Below are positions 1 through 8,241 of a stretch of DNA of 64,000 nt, one piece after another. The DNA is from Agrobacterium fabrum str. C58. GTDB lineage: Bacteria > Pseudomonadota > Alphaproteobacteria > Rhizobiales > Rhizobiaceae. Positions within the stretch are counted from its first letter, which is position 1; every line of letters starts with the position of its first letter. The stretch covers positions 990,001 through 1,054,000 of the forward strand of contig NC_003062.2 of the NCBI RefSeq assembly GCF_000092025.1, in the 5' to 3' direction. The position numbers and the translations under genes were made by a program. Under the pieces are notes generated by a model, which saw only the letters and a list, made by a program, of their open reading frames with translations, had not been told where the DNA came from and searched no databases.

Positions 1-1290
1 TGGCTGGCGGAAAAGGCGGAAGCGCTCGGCGTCGAGATCTATCCGGGCTTTGCCGCCACCGAAGTGCTTTATAATGACGCAGGCGCCGTTATCGGCGTCG
101 CCACCGGCGATATGGGCATCGAAAAGAACGGCGAGCCCGGCCCTGCCTTCACCCGCGGCATGGAGCTGCACGGCAAATATGTGCTTGTTGGAGAAGGCGT
201 GCGCGGTTCGCTCGCCAAGCAGTTGATCGCAAAGTACGACCTGTCGAAGGATCGCGAGCCGCAGAAATTCGGCATCGGCATCAAGGAACTCTGGCAGGTC
301 AAGCCGGAACACCACAGGCAAGGCCTCGTGCAGCACTCCTTCGGCTGGCCGCTGGGTTTCAAGACCGGCGGCGGCTCGTTCCTCTATCATCTGGAAGACA
401 ATCTCGTTGCCGTCGGCTTCGTCGTCCACCTCAATTACAAGAACCCCTATCTTTACCCCTTCGAGGAATTCCAGCGCTTCAAGACCCATCCCGCGATCCG
501 CGATACCTTCGAGGGCGGCAAGCGCATCTCCTATGGCGCGCGCGCGATTACCGAGGGCGGTTATCAGTCGGTGCCGAAGCTCACCTTCCCCGGCGGCGCG
601 CTGATCGGCTGTTCCGCCGGTTTCGTCAACGTTCCGCGCATCAAGGGCAGCCATAATGCGGTGCTTTCGGGCATGCTGGCGGCGGAAAAGATCGCCGCAG
701 CCCTCTCAGCAGGCCGCGCCCATGACGAGGTAGTCGAGATCGAAGCCGAATGGCGCGACGGCGATATCGGCAAGGACCTGAAGCGGGTGCGCAACGTCAA
801 GCCGCTCTGGTCGAAATTCGGCACGCTGGTTGGCGTCGGCCTCGGCGGTCTGGACATGTGGACGAACCAGCTGTTCGGCTTCTCGGTCTTCGGCACGCTG
901 AAGCACGGCAAGACGGATGCGCAGAGCCTCGAACCGGCCTCGAAGCACAAGCCGATCGCCTATCCGAAGCCGGATGGCGTTCTGACCTTCGACCGGCTGT
1001 CGTCGGTGTTCCTGTCTTCCACCAACCATGAGGAGGACCAGCCGGTGCATCTTCAGGTGAAGGACATGGAGTTGCAGAAGCGCTCCGAACACGACATTTA
1101 TGCCGGTCCCTCGACCCGTTATTGCCCCGCCGGCGTTTATGAATGGGTGGAGAAGGACGGCGAGGAAGTTTACGTGATCAACGCCCAGAACTGCGTGCAC
1201 TGCAAGACCTGCGATATCAAGGACCCCAACCAGAATATCAACTGGGTGCCGCCTCAGGGCGGCGAGGGGCCGGTTTACGCCAATATGTGA
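1..1290 (+). CDS. Electron transfer flavoprotein-ubiquinone oxidoreductase (5' truncated by window)
   Basis: Carries electrons from reduced ETF (fatty- and amino-acid dehydrogenation) to membrane ubiquinone. The frame is open from base 1, so the N-terminal FAD-binding part lies outside the window; about 429 residues are seen of a family usually near 550. Visible hallmarks are the ubiquinone/FAD domain stretch with GGSFLYHLEDN and PGGALIGCSAGFVNVPRIKG, and the C-terminal 4Fe-4S ferredoxin-like motif YCPAGVYEW followed by NCVHCKTCDIKDP, whose four cysteines are all present. The GTG at 64 is internal, not a start. The stop is followed 21 bp later by a palindromic repeat. Family assignment is firm. 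Confidence 0.95.
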   Translation, partial: WLAEKAEALGVEIYPGFAATEVLYNDAGAVIGVATGDMGIEKNGEPGPAFTRGMELHGKYVLVGEGVRGSLAKQLIAKYDLSKDREPQKFGIGIKELWQVKPEHHRQGLVQHSFGWPLGFKTGGGSFLYHLEDNLVAVGFVVHLNYKNPYLYPFEEFQRFKTHPAIRDTFEGGKRISYGARAITEGGYQSVPKLTFPGGALIGCSAGFVNVPRIKGSHNAVLSGMLAAEKIAAALSAGRAHDEVVEIEAEWRDGDIGKDLKRVRNVKPLWSKFGTLVGVGLGGLDMWTNQLFGFSVFGTLKHGKTDAQSLEPASKHKPIAYPKPDGVLTFDRLSSVFLSSTNHEEDQPVHLQVKDMELQKRSEHDIYAGPSTRYCPAGVYEWVEKDGEEVYVINAQNCVHCKTCDIKDPNQNINWVPPQGGEGPVYANM

Positions 1291-1311
1291 TGGGGTGAGG
1301 GTATCCCTCTT

Positions 1312-1398
1312 CGTCATGCTCGGGCTTGTCCCGAGCATCTGCAACAGATGATTTTACGATATTTGGACGAATCCTCGGGAGAGGCCCGAGGATGATGT
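1312..1398. repeat. Palindromic intergenic repeat, family A copy 1
   Basis: An 87-bp element with two arms that are each a hairpin. The left arm carries GCTCGGG-CTTGT-CCCGAGC and the right arm CCTCGGG-AGAGG-CCCGAGG. A second copy lies at 29289-29374. Flanking words CGTCAT and ATCTGCAAC are shared. It sits just downstream of the ETF-QO stop. Similar extragenic palindromes are common in Rhizobiaceae; assignment to a named family was not attempted. Confidence 0.85.
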
Positions 1399-1736
1399 CG
1401 AATTTGTTCGGACGGCGCGCGTGACCGAATGGGCGACCTCTGCGGAGCGTGCCGTTTCCGCCTGCAAAAACTCATTCCAACAACATAGGCGCAATAAGCC
1501 CTCGCCGCCGCATCGCGTCCGCCATGACGCAACAGTAGCGACCATTGCCTCTTTTCCCTCAGTATTTGTGGATTGCTCTTCGATTTCTTACATATAGGAT
1601 GTTGGGGTGTTGTAACCTCATCCGGCCCGTGGATTGCGGGGCGATAATGCGGTAACGCCTTGAATGTGCATATGGTCCCGGTTCGGCTCAAGAGCTGTTG
1701 CGTTTGCGCCGTCGCCCGGCGACAGGGAGTGAAAGA
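1399..1736. other. Intergenic region, no gene seen
   Basis: About 340 bp between repeat A1 and the pentapeptide-repeat gene. It contains no ORF with gene-like composition and presumably carries the promoter of the next gene. A TTG at 1698 opens a 13-codon in-frame extension of that gene, but it lacks a ribosome binding site. Confidence 0.5.
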
Positions 1737-2480
1737 ATGTCCGGCTTTCAAAGGCTGAATATCGTGGGAAAGACGCGGTTTGGCGCTGCTGTGGCGGCGG
1801 GGGTGGTTTTGGCGGTCGTTTCGCTGAGCGGCGGCCCGCTCGGGGCTGCCAGCTGCCGCACCGATGCGATGGCCGGCATCGACTGGCGCGAATGCAACAA
1901 GCGCATGTTGATGCTCGGCAGCAGCAATCTCGATTCGGCGATGCTTTACGGCACGGATTTCACCTATACCGACCTGCGCGGCTCTTCGCTGAAGGGGGCC
2001 AATCTCGAAAAGGCCAAGCTCATCCGTACGGCGCTGGGCGAGGCGAACCTGCAGGGCGCCAATCTGACCAAGGTGGAAGCCTATCGCAGCGATTTTTCCG
2101 CTGCCGACGCCACCAACGCCAAATTCGTCAATGCAGAAATGCAGCGAACCAAATTCGAGAAGACCAAGCTCGACGGTACGGATTTCACCAAGGCCGAGCT
2201 CGGACGTGCCGATTTCGAGGGTGCCTCGCTGAACGGCTCGAAATTTTCCCTGACCAACCTGTCGCGTGCCCGCTTCGGCGGTGCCACGCTTGGCGGTCCG
2301 GTGGATTTCACCAGCGCCTTCCTGCTGCTCACCCGCATCGAAGGTGTCGATCTCTCCACGGCCACCGGCCTCGACCAGAAACAGATCGACATTGCCTGTG
2401 GCGACGCCAAGACCAAATTGCCGAATGGCCTCACCGCGCCGGCCTCCTGGCCGTGCCCGGAAGATCCTGATGATGATTGA
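1737..2480 (+). CDS. Secreted pentapeptide-repeat protein
   Basis: 247-residue protein of unknown molecular role. The ATG at 1737 is preceded by AGGGAG at good spacing, so it is preferred to the TTG at 1698. Residues about 12-40 form a hydrophobic signal-like segment ending near GAASC. The body is a run of A(D/N)LXX-type pentapeptides (LDSAMLYGTDFTYTDLRG, LKGANLEKAKL, LQGANLTKVE, LDGTDFTKAEL, LNGSKFSLTNL), predicted to fold as a right-handed quadrilateral beta-helix. A Cys pair (IACGD and WPCPE) lies near the acidic C-terminus. No catalytic residue is recognisable. It appears monocistronic, with a hairpin just after the stop. Confidence 0.85.
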   Translation: MSGFQRLNIVGKTRFGAAVAAGVVLAVVSLSGGPLGAASCRTDAMAGIDWRECNKRMLMLGSSNLDSAMLYGTDFTYTDLRGSSLKGANLEKAKLIRTALGEANLQGANLTKVEAYRSDFSAADATNAKFVNAEMQRTKFEKTKLDGTDFTKAELGRADFEGASLNGSKFSLTNLSRARFGGATLGGPVDFTSAFLLLTRIEGVDLSTATGLDQKQIDIACGDAKTKLPNGLTAPASWPCPEDPDDD

Positions 2481-2487
2481 TGGAACG

Positions 2488-2508
2488 GCCGCGCGGTTTT
2501 CGCGCGGC
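2488..2508 (+). terminator. GC-rich hairpin after pentapeptide gene
   Basis: Perfect 8-bp stem GCCGCGCG/CGCGCGGC with a GTTTT loop, 7 bp after the stop codon. There is no long T-tract, so factor-independent termination is only possible, not certain. It lies between convergent genes. Confidence 0.5.
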
Positions 2509-2563
2509 ACGGATATCTCTTTAAGGGGCAAAGACGTCCGCGATGCGGATGCCTCGCCGTTGA

Positions 2564-3580
2564 TCAGAAGCCCGAAAGCACGATCTTGCCCCTGGCCGTG
2601 TTGCTCTCGATCAGGGCATGCGCCTTGATGAGGTTTGCGGCATTGATGGTGCCGAAAACCTCGGTCAGCGTCGTCCTGATCTTGCCGGCATCGACCAGTT
2701 CCGCGACGTGATTGAGCAATTTGTGCTGCTCGATCATGTCAGGTGTCTCGAAAACCGCGCGGGCGAACATCATTTCCCAATGGATCGACACGCATTTGCG
2801 CTTGAAGGCCATGACGTCGAAACCGCCGGCCGGATCGTCGATCAGCGCAAAACGACCCTGCGGCGCAATCGTCGCCACGCTGTCGGCGGCGTGGATATCA
2901 CTATGGGTGGTCGAGAATACGAAGCCGGGCGCACCAAGGCCAAGCGCTTCCACCTGCGGTGCGATCGGCTTGCCGTGATCCACGACATGATGCGCGCCGA
3001 GTTCCTTCACCCACTCCATGGTTTCCGGCCGCGATGCCGTGGCGATGACGGTGAGATCCGTCAGGGCGCGCAGAAGCTGGATGGCGATAGAACCGACGCC
3101 GCCGGCACCGCCGATGACAAGAACGGCATTGGCAGCGCCCGGAACCGGCTCCTTCACCCGCAGCCGGTCGAACAGCGTTTCGTAAGCGGTGATCGCTGTC
3201 AGCGGCAGGGCGGCGGCCTCCTCGAAATTGAGTGATTTCGGCTTTGCGCCGACGATGCGCTCATCGACCAGATGGAATTCGCTGTTGGAGCCCGGACGGT
3301 TGATGACGCCGGCGTAAAACACCTCGTCGCCCGGCTTGAACAGCGAGACCCTGTCGCCGACGGCCTTTACTACACCCGAAGCGTCGAAACCCAGCACGCG
3401 GGTGGCGCCATTTTCCGGCGACTGGTTGCGGCGCACCTTGGTGTCCACAGGGTTCACCGAAACCGCCTTCACCTCCACCAGAATGTCGTGCCCCTTGGCT
3501 TCCGGCTGGGCCAGATCGATGTCGATGAGGGCATCCGCCGCGGTGATGGGCTGGCTGGTTTTGTAACCGATGGCGCGCAT
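2564..3580 (-). CDS. Zinc-type alcohol dehydrogenase/quinone oxidoreductase family protein
   Basis: 338-residue medium-chain dehydrogenase/reductase, probably an NADPH-dependent quinone or enone reductase. An N-terminal GroES-like domain (NPVDTKVRR, LGFDASGVV) precedes a Rossmann domain with the nucleotide motif VIGGAGGVGSIAIQL near residues 155-170. The structural and catalytic zinc cysteines of true alcohol dehydrogenases are absent, as expected for quinone-reductase types. The ATG at 3580 has GGAGA upstream. The gene is transcribed divergently from an HxlR-type regulator 104 bp away, the usual arrangement for a redox- or electrophile-induced reductase. The exact substrate is unknown. Confidence 0.88.
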   Translation of the reverse strand: MRAIGYKTSQPITAADALIDIDLAQPEAKGHDILVEVKAVSVNPVDTKVRRNQSPENGATRVLGFDASGVVKAVGDRVSLFKPGDEVFYAGVINRPGSNSEFHLVDERIVGAKPKSLNFEEAAALPLTAITAYETLFDRLRVKEPVPGAANAVLVIGGAGGVGSIAIQLLRALTDLTVIATASRPETMEWVKELGAHHVVDHGKPIAPQVEALGLGAPGFVFSTTHSDIHAADSVATIAPQGRFALIDDPAGGFDVMAFKRKCVSIHWEMMFARAVFETPDMIEQHKLLNHVAELVDAGKIRTTLTEVFGTINAANLIKAHALIESNTARGKIVLSGF

Positions 3581-3616
3581 GAACAGTCTCCTTTGCTTGT
3601 TTGCGTGCCTCTTACT

Positions 3617-3667
3617 TGATACATATGAACATCAATCGCAAGAATGCACATTTTGTGGTGATACATA
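3617..3667. promoter_or_regulatory. Divergent promoter region with TGATACATA direct repeats
   Basis: TGATACATA occurs at 3617-3625 and again at 3659-3667, 42 bp apart (about four helical turns), in the 104-bp gap between the reductase and HxlR genes. Such spacing is compatible with binding of a dimeric regulator on one DNA face. Assignment to the HxlR protein is inferred from position only. Confidence 0.5.
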
Positions 3668-3684
3668 CAAAAAGGATACTGTAG

Positions 3685-4074
3685 ATGTCGCGACCGCGCG
3701 CCAAGCTCACCGGCAACTTTCCCGGCTGCCCGGTGGAATCGGCCTTGAGTTTTCTCGATGGCAAATGGAAGGGCGTGATCCTCTATCACCTCATCAATGA
3801 GGGCACGCTGCGCTTCAACGAGCTGCGCCGCCACATCCCGAGCGTCACCCAGCGCATGCTGACCAAGCAGCTGCGTGAGCTGGAAGAGGCGGGCCTGATT
3901 TCGCGCACCGTCTTTCCGGTGGTGCCGCCGCGGGTGGATTATGCGCTGACGCCGCTTGGCGAAACGATGCGGCCGGTCATTTCGGCGTTGAAAAGCTGGG
4001 GCGACGCGCATGTCGTGTGCAAGAACGGCGAGAAATATACGCGGGCGCCCACGGTTGCGGAGAAGGCGGCCTGA
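3685..4074 (+). CDS. HxlR-family winged-helix transcriptional regulator
   Basis: 129-residue HxlR/DUF24 regulator. The family signature is complete: C15 in the PGCPVE motif, the DGKWKGVILYHL helix, LRFNELRRHIPSVTQRMLTKQLRELEEAGLI (recognition helix region) and the wing with RVDYALTPLGE. In relatives such as QorR and YodB the N-terminal cysteine senses quinones or oxidants, and the regulator represses a neighbouring reductase; here the divergent quinone reductase at 2564-3580 fits that scheme. The two TGATACATA boxes are candidate operators. The C-terminal tail beyond residue 115 is not conserved-looking. The cysteine-sensing role is inference. Confidence 0.92.
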   Translation: MSRPRAKLTGNFPGCPVESALSFLDGKWKGVILYHLINEGTLRFNELRRHIPSVTQRMLTKQLRELEEAGLISRTVFPVVPPRVDYALTPLGETMRPVISALKSWGDAHVVCKNGEKYTRAPTVAEKAA

Positions 4075-4196
4075 GAGAAATTACGGGTAAAAGCAAGGTC
4101 GCGCGCGGGCCATTTTCATGGTGCGATGCAACACGGATTTGCCCCGATTGATGCATAATGCTGCAAACTCGATTCGCAGCAGGGACATCAAAGCAC

Positions 4197-5033
4197 ATGA
4201 GCATGGGTTGGATGGAGGCCGGATTTCTCGGTCTATTGCAAGGACTTACGGAATTCCTTCCGGTTTCTTCAAGCGCGCATCTCAGGATCGCCGGGGAGTT
4301 CCTGCCATCAGGCGCAGATCCAGGCGCCGCCTTCACCGCCATTACCCAGATCGGCACGGAAATGGCGGTGCTGGTCTATTTCTGGTCCGACATCATGCGG
4401 ATTGCCGCCGCCTGGCTACGGCAGAACCTGCGCCTTGGCGAATATAACAAGGCGGACGCCCGGCTCGGCTGGCTGATCATCGTCGGTTCGGTGCCGATCG
4501 TGTTTCTGGGGCTGTTCTTCAAGGATGCGATCGAACATTCGCTGCGCAATCTTTATATCACCGCGGTGATGCTGATCGTCTTCGGCATCGTTCTTGGTCT
4601 TGCCGACAGGATCGGTGAGAAGCGCTACAAGCTGAACCAGCTGATCTGGCGCGATGGCATCCTTTTCGGTTTCGCGCAGGCGATGGCGCTCATTCCCGGC
4701 GTCTCGCGTTCAGGCGGCACCATCAGCGCCGGCCTGCTTCTGGGGTATACCCGTGAGGCGGCGGCGCGGTATTCCTTCCTGCTCGCCGTTCCCGCCGTCT
4801 TCGGCTCCGGCTTCTACCAACTGTTCAAGAGCATCGGCGAGGACAATCCGGTCGGCTGGGGCCAGACCGGGCTTGCGACCCTCATCGCCTTTATCGTCGG
4901 TTATGCCGTGATCGTCGTGTTCCTGAAGCTGGTCTCGACCAAGAGCTACATGCCCTTCGTCTGGTACCGCGTGGTCATCGGCTTCATTCTGCTCGCTCTG
5001 TTGGGAACAGGCGTCATCAGCGCCGGCGGCTGA
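4197..5033 (+). CDS. uppP: Undecaprenyl-diphosphatase (UppP/BacA)
   Basis: Integral membrane enzyme that dephosphorylates undecaprenyl pyrophosphate to recycle the lipid carrier for peptidoglycan and other glycans, and that gives bacitracin tolerance when overproduced. Both active-site blocks are present: QGLTEFLPVSSSAHL near the N-terminus and PGVSRSGGTISAGLLLG in the middle, with about eight hydrophobic segments. The start is taken at the ATG at 4197 (278 residues); an ATG at 4158 would add 13 residues and one at 4203 would remove two, and none has a strong ribosome site. A strong terminator follows. Confidence 0.95.
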   Translation: MSMGWMEAGFLGLLQGLTEFLPVSSSAHLRIAGEFLPSGADPGAAFTAITQIGTEMAVLVYFWSDIMRIAAAWLRQNLRLGEYNKADARLGWLIIVGSVPIVFLGLFFKDAIEHSLRNLYITAVMLIVFGIVLGLADRIGEKRYKLNQLIWRDGILFGFAQAMALIPGVSRSGGTISAGLLLGYTREAAARYSFLLAVPAVFGSGFYQLFKSIGEDNPVGWGQTGLATLIAFIVGYAVIVVFLKLVSTKSYMPFVWYRVVIGFILLALLGTGVISAGG

Positions 5034-5067
5034 GGGCAGGGCCTCGCGCTTTTTCGGTCGCAAATGA

Positions 5068-5097
5068 AAAAGGCCCGCTCTTTCGAGCGGGCCTTTT
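5068..5097. terminator. Bidirectional rho-independent terminator between uppP and mgtE
   Basis: 13-bp perfect stem AAAAGGCCCGCTC/GAGCGGGCCTTTT with a TTTC tetraloop. A and T tracts flank both sides, so it can serve the convergent uppP (+) and mgtE (-) transcripts. It ends 4 bp from the mgtE stop. Confidence 0.92.
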
Positions 5098-5101
5098 GTC
5101 G

Positions 5102-6475
5102 TTAGAGCAACGTGCCGCTCAAGATCACCAGCGCCACCGAGAAGTAGATGACGAGGCCGCTGACATCCACCAGCGTGGCGACGAAGGGTGCCGATGCGCT
5201 GGCCGGATCGAGCCGCAGGCGTTGCAGCAGGAAGGGCAGCATGGAACCGGCGAGCGAACCGAAGGTGACGATGCCGACCAGTGCCGCAAAGACGGTGGCA
5301 CCGACCAGCAGCCAGTGTTCGCCGTAATTGTAGAAACCTGCCTGCTGCCAGATGGTCAGCCGCAGGAAGCCGATGGCGCCGAGGATGCAGCCGAGCGTCA
5401 GGCCCGTCGGGATTTCCCGCAGCAGTACCCGCCACCAGTCCGAAAGCTTGAGTTCGCCGAGTGCCAGCGCCCGGATGATGAGCGAGGTGGCCTGCGAACC
5501 GGAGTTGCCGCCCGAAGACATGATGAGTGGAATGAACAGCGTCAGCACAACGGCTTTTTCCAGCTCGCCCTCGAAATGCTGCATGGCGCTCGCCGTCAGC
5601 ATTTCACCGAGGAACAGGGCTGCGAGCCAGCCGGCGCGCTTGCGGATCATGTCCGGAAAGCCCATGGCCATATAGGGCTTGCCGAGCGCTTCCATACCAC
5701 CGAACTTGTGAGCATCTTCCGTGGTGTCGGCGATCATGGTGTCGATCACGTCGTCAACGGTGACGATGCCGAGAATATGCGAGTGGTCGTCGACGACGGG
5801 AAGCGCCAGAAGGTCATGCTTGCGGATGAGCCGGGCCACATCCTCCTGCGACATTAGTGGGCTTGCATAGGCAATGCCCTCCTTCGACGCGACGGAGAGG
5901 ATGGAAGCGCTGGGCTCGCCGGTCAGCAAACGACGCAGCGTCACGACGGTCGTCAGCGTCCCGTCCTCAGCCAGCACATAGATGGCATAGACCGTTTCAC
6001 GCGACCGCTCGACGACGCGGATGTGCGAAAGGGTCTGTTCCACCGTCCAGTCAAGCGGCACGCTGACGAATTCCGTGGTCATGATGGAACCGGCCGTGCG
6101 CGGCGGATAACCCATCAGATGTTTGATGGAGAGCGCGGTGGTGCGGTCCAGCCGGGCAAACAGCTTGGCACGCGGCTCTTCTTCCATTTCCGCCATGACG
6201 TCGGCGACGCGGTCGTCGGACATCAGGTTGACGAAGCGGGCGGCCTGTTCAAGGGGAATGCCGGCAATGATGGCGGCTGCGTCATGCAGTTCCGGCCGGT
6301 CGAGAATGGCCACGGCCTTTGCCTGCGGCATGGCAAGCAGGGCAGCGACGGCTGCGTCGGTATCAAGCGTGTTGAGGTGCTCGACACGTTCTGCAATGGT
6401 GGTGGAACCGGCATTTCCGCTGCGGAGAAGACGTGCGGCCTTGCTGGCTCTCTGGGAGAGAGTGTGGAAGTTCAT
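5102..6475 (-). CDS. mgtE: Magnesium transporter MgtE
   Basis: 457-residue Mg2+ channel/transporter. Domain order: N-terminal MgtE-N superhelix (about 30-135, many A/L-rich helices), two CBS domains (about 140-265, including HDLLALPVVDDHSHILGIVTVDDVID), a plug helix, then five membrane segments with the pore signature IPLIMSSGGNSGSQATSLIIRALALGE. The ATG at 6475 has AAGGTGAG upstream. In characterised homologues Mg2+ bound at the CBS/N domain interface closes the pore. The preceding MFS gene has its own terminator, so mgtE is probably transcribed from a promoter in the 274-bp gap between that terminator and its start, with a structured leader. Confidence 0.96.
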   Translation of the reverse strand: MNFHTLSQRASKAARLLRSGNAGSTTIAERVEHLNTLDTDAAVAALLAMPQAKAVAILDRPELHDAAAIIAGIPLEQAARFVNLMSDDRVADVMAEMEEEPRAKLFARLDRTTALSIKHLMGYPPRTAGSIMTTEFVSVPLDWTVEQTLSHIRVVERSRETVYAIYVLAEDGTLTTVVTLRRLLTGEPSASILSVASKEGIAYASPLMSQEDVARLIRKHDLLALPVVDDHSHILGIVTVDDVIDTMIADTTEDAHKFGGMEALGKPYMAMGFPDMIRKRAGWLAALFLGEMLTASAMQHFEGELEKAVVLTLFIPLIMSSGGNSGSQATSLIIRALALGELKLSDWWRVLLREIPTGLTLGCILGAIGFLRLTIWQQAGFYNYGEHWLLVGATVFAALVGIVTFGSLAGSMLPFLLQRLRLDPASASAPFVATLVDVSGLVIYFSVALVILSGTLL

Positions 6476-6496
6476 GATTGCTCACCTTTCCGTCGA

Positions 6497-6558
6497 TTCG
6501 CCGATTACGGCGAACGCGGTGGTGAGCCGACAGAGGTCGGATCAGTTCCCGTTCGCCG
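6497..6558 (-). promoter_or_regulatory. mgtE leader with two mutually exclusive hairpins
   Basis: In mRNA sense, three segments share one core: CGGCGAACG (6558-6550), CGTTCGCCG (6516-6508) and CGGCGAA (6503-6497). The middle segment can pair fully with the first (9 bp, large loop) or with the third (7 bp, TAAT loop), but not both. The second hairpin ends just upstream of the Shine-Dalgarno region. This resembles a two-state leader; no known riboswitch class was recognised. Confidence 0.5.
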
Positions 6559-6748
6559 CTTTCGGCAAAGGCAATCGACTACTACTGTCGCTAGACATCT
6601 AATGATGCTCCGTTGAAATCCGCACTGTGCCGGGTCACGGCCGGTGCGTAACGTCGTGTTGCGCCTGAAACGAAAAAGAGTCAAGCGAGCCGATTGTGAA
6701 ATTTCCGTAAGGTTTCTGAAGCGTGCCGGAGAGGGCGTTTCGACCGCT

Positions 6749-6770
6749 GAAAAACCGGCTGTCAGCCGGC
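6749..6770 (-). terminator. Rho-independent terminator of the MFS gene
   Basis: On the minus strand the stem CCGGCT/AGCCGG with a GAC loop is followed by five T residues. The loop overlaps the TGA stop codon of the MFS gene (6762-6764), so coding sequence runs into the terminator. It separates the MFS gene from mgtE. Confidence 0.85.
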
Positions 6771-8006
6771 TTTTGCGCGCCGTTCGACGGTGACCGAAAC
6801 AAGGAAAACGCCAAGCCCGAGAAGGGAAAGGACCGCGCCGACATACCCTGTCGAGGCGTAACCGAAACCCATGGCGATGACGAGGCCGCCAAGCCAGGCG
6901 CCGAGCGCATTGGCAATGTTGAAGGCGGAATGGTTGGAGGCGGCCGCCAGCGTCTGCGCATCCTGCGCCACATCCATCAGCCGGGTCTGCACGGCCGGGC
7001 AGGCGGCAAAACCGCAGCCGATCAGGAACACGCAGATGCACAGCATGAACGGATTGTCCGCCGTCATGCCGAACACCGTCATGGCCAGCACGTTGAAGGC
7101 CAGCATGCCGCCAATCGTGCCATTGAGCGAGATATCGGCGAGCCGTGAGCCGACGACATTGCCGACATTCATGCCGATGCCGAACAGCGCCAGCACCATG
7201 GATACGGTGGACACCGGCATCATCGCCACATCGGTGGTGGTCTTGGCGATATAGCTGAACACCGAGAACATGCCGCCGAAACCAACGGCGGCGATGGCGA
7301 GCGTCAGCCACACCTGCACGCGCCTGAATGCGCCGAGTTCGCGCCAGACGCTTGCGCCTTCCTCCACCTTGTCACGCGGCTGGAACAGCCACAGAAGCGC
7401 GACTGTCAGGAGCCCGATGCCGCCCACCAGCATGAAGGCCGCACGCCAGGACAGGAGCTGGCCGAAGAAAGTGGCAAGCGGCGTGCCGAGCAGGGTGGCA
7501 ATGGTGAGACCGAGCATGACGCGGCCAACCGCGCGGGCACGCTTGTGGATAGGCGCCATGGAGGCCGCCACCAGTGCTGCAACGCCGAAATAGGCACCAT
7601 GTGGCAGGCCGGTAACGAAACGCAGCAGGGTGAAGCTCAGGAAGTCAGGCGCAAGCGCGCTCAAGATGTTGCCGGCCGCAAAAAGTCCCATCAGGCCAAG
7701 AAGCAGCGTGCGGCGTGTTATGCGCGCAGCCAGCACGGCGATGATCGGCGCGCCGATGACGACGCCCAGCGCATAGGCCGTGATGACATAACCCGCCTGC
7801 GGAACGGTGACGCCATAGGTGGTGGCGACGTCAGGCAGCAGGCCCATGATGGCGAATTCGCCGGTGCCGATGCCGAAACCGCCGGCGGCCAGCGCCAGTT
7901 CGATCAGCGCGATGGCAAGCGGTGAAAGGGCGACGGCTGGTGCTGCCGTGTAAACGGTTTCACTCTCCGCACCAGAGCGGGCTTCGGACATATTCGACTG
8001 GCTCAT
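6762..8006 (-). CDS. MFS transporter, AraJ/YdhP-type drug or sugar efflux family
   Basis: 414-residue inner-membrane permease with about twelve hydrophobic segments. The N-terminal half has the DHA1 signature GTGEFAIMGLLPDVA, with LAARITRRTLLLGLMGLF as the loop 2-3 motif and GLPHGAYFGVAALVAASM typical of the AraJ/YdhP group. Probably a proton-driven exporter; the substrate cannot be deduced. The ATG at 8006 is preferred; a TTG at 8048 would add 14 residues. Its stop codon lies in the loop of its own terminator. The divergent neighbour across about 235 bp is a lipid-kinase-like gene, without an evident functional link. Confidence 0.88.
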   Translation of the reverse strand: MSQSNMSEARSGAESETVYTAAPAVALSPLAIALIELALAAGGFGIGTGEFAIMGLLPDVATTYGVTVPQAGYVITAYALGVVIGAPIIAVLAARITRRTLLLGLMGLFAAGNILSALAPDFLSFTLLRFVTGLPHGAYFGVAALVAASMAPIHKRARAVGRVMLGLTIATLLGTPLATFFGQLLSWRAAFMLVGGIGLLTVALLWLFQPRDKVEEGASVWRELGAFRRVQVWLTLAIAAVGFGGMFSVFSYIAKTTTDVAMMPVSTVSMVLALFGIGMNVGNVVGSRLADISLNGTIGGMLAFNVLAMTVFGMTADNPFMLCICVFLIGCGFAACPAVQTRLMDVAQDAQTLAAASNHSAFNIANALGAWLGGLVIAMGFGYASTGYVGAVLSLLGLGVFLVSVTVERRAKAG

Positions 8007-8241
8007 CGTGACCTGAAAAACGGGGAGGGCCCACAGAAAAAAGGGCAAGACCGTATGGGAACGGTCTGCCCTGACTGGAGATGCGCGGTCATGAAAATGA
8101 CCTTAAGTGACCCCTAACATGAAATGACGCATTGCGGTAGAGCGATTCGCGGTAAAAAAACATCTTCACGCGATGGTGTTCGGAACTCTATTGGAAGCCA
8201 GGCATTTACGCGCGGCTGCGTTGCGGGATCGGGTTGGAAAC

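Noticed and set aside
1314..2531. 405-codon open frame antisense to the pentapeptide gene
   Set aside because: Its apparent repeats are the mirror of the pentapeptide repeats on the plus strand, and it runs through a palindromic repeat.
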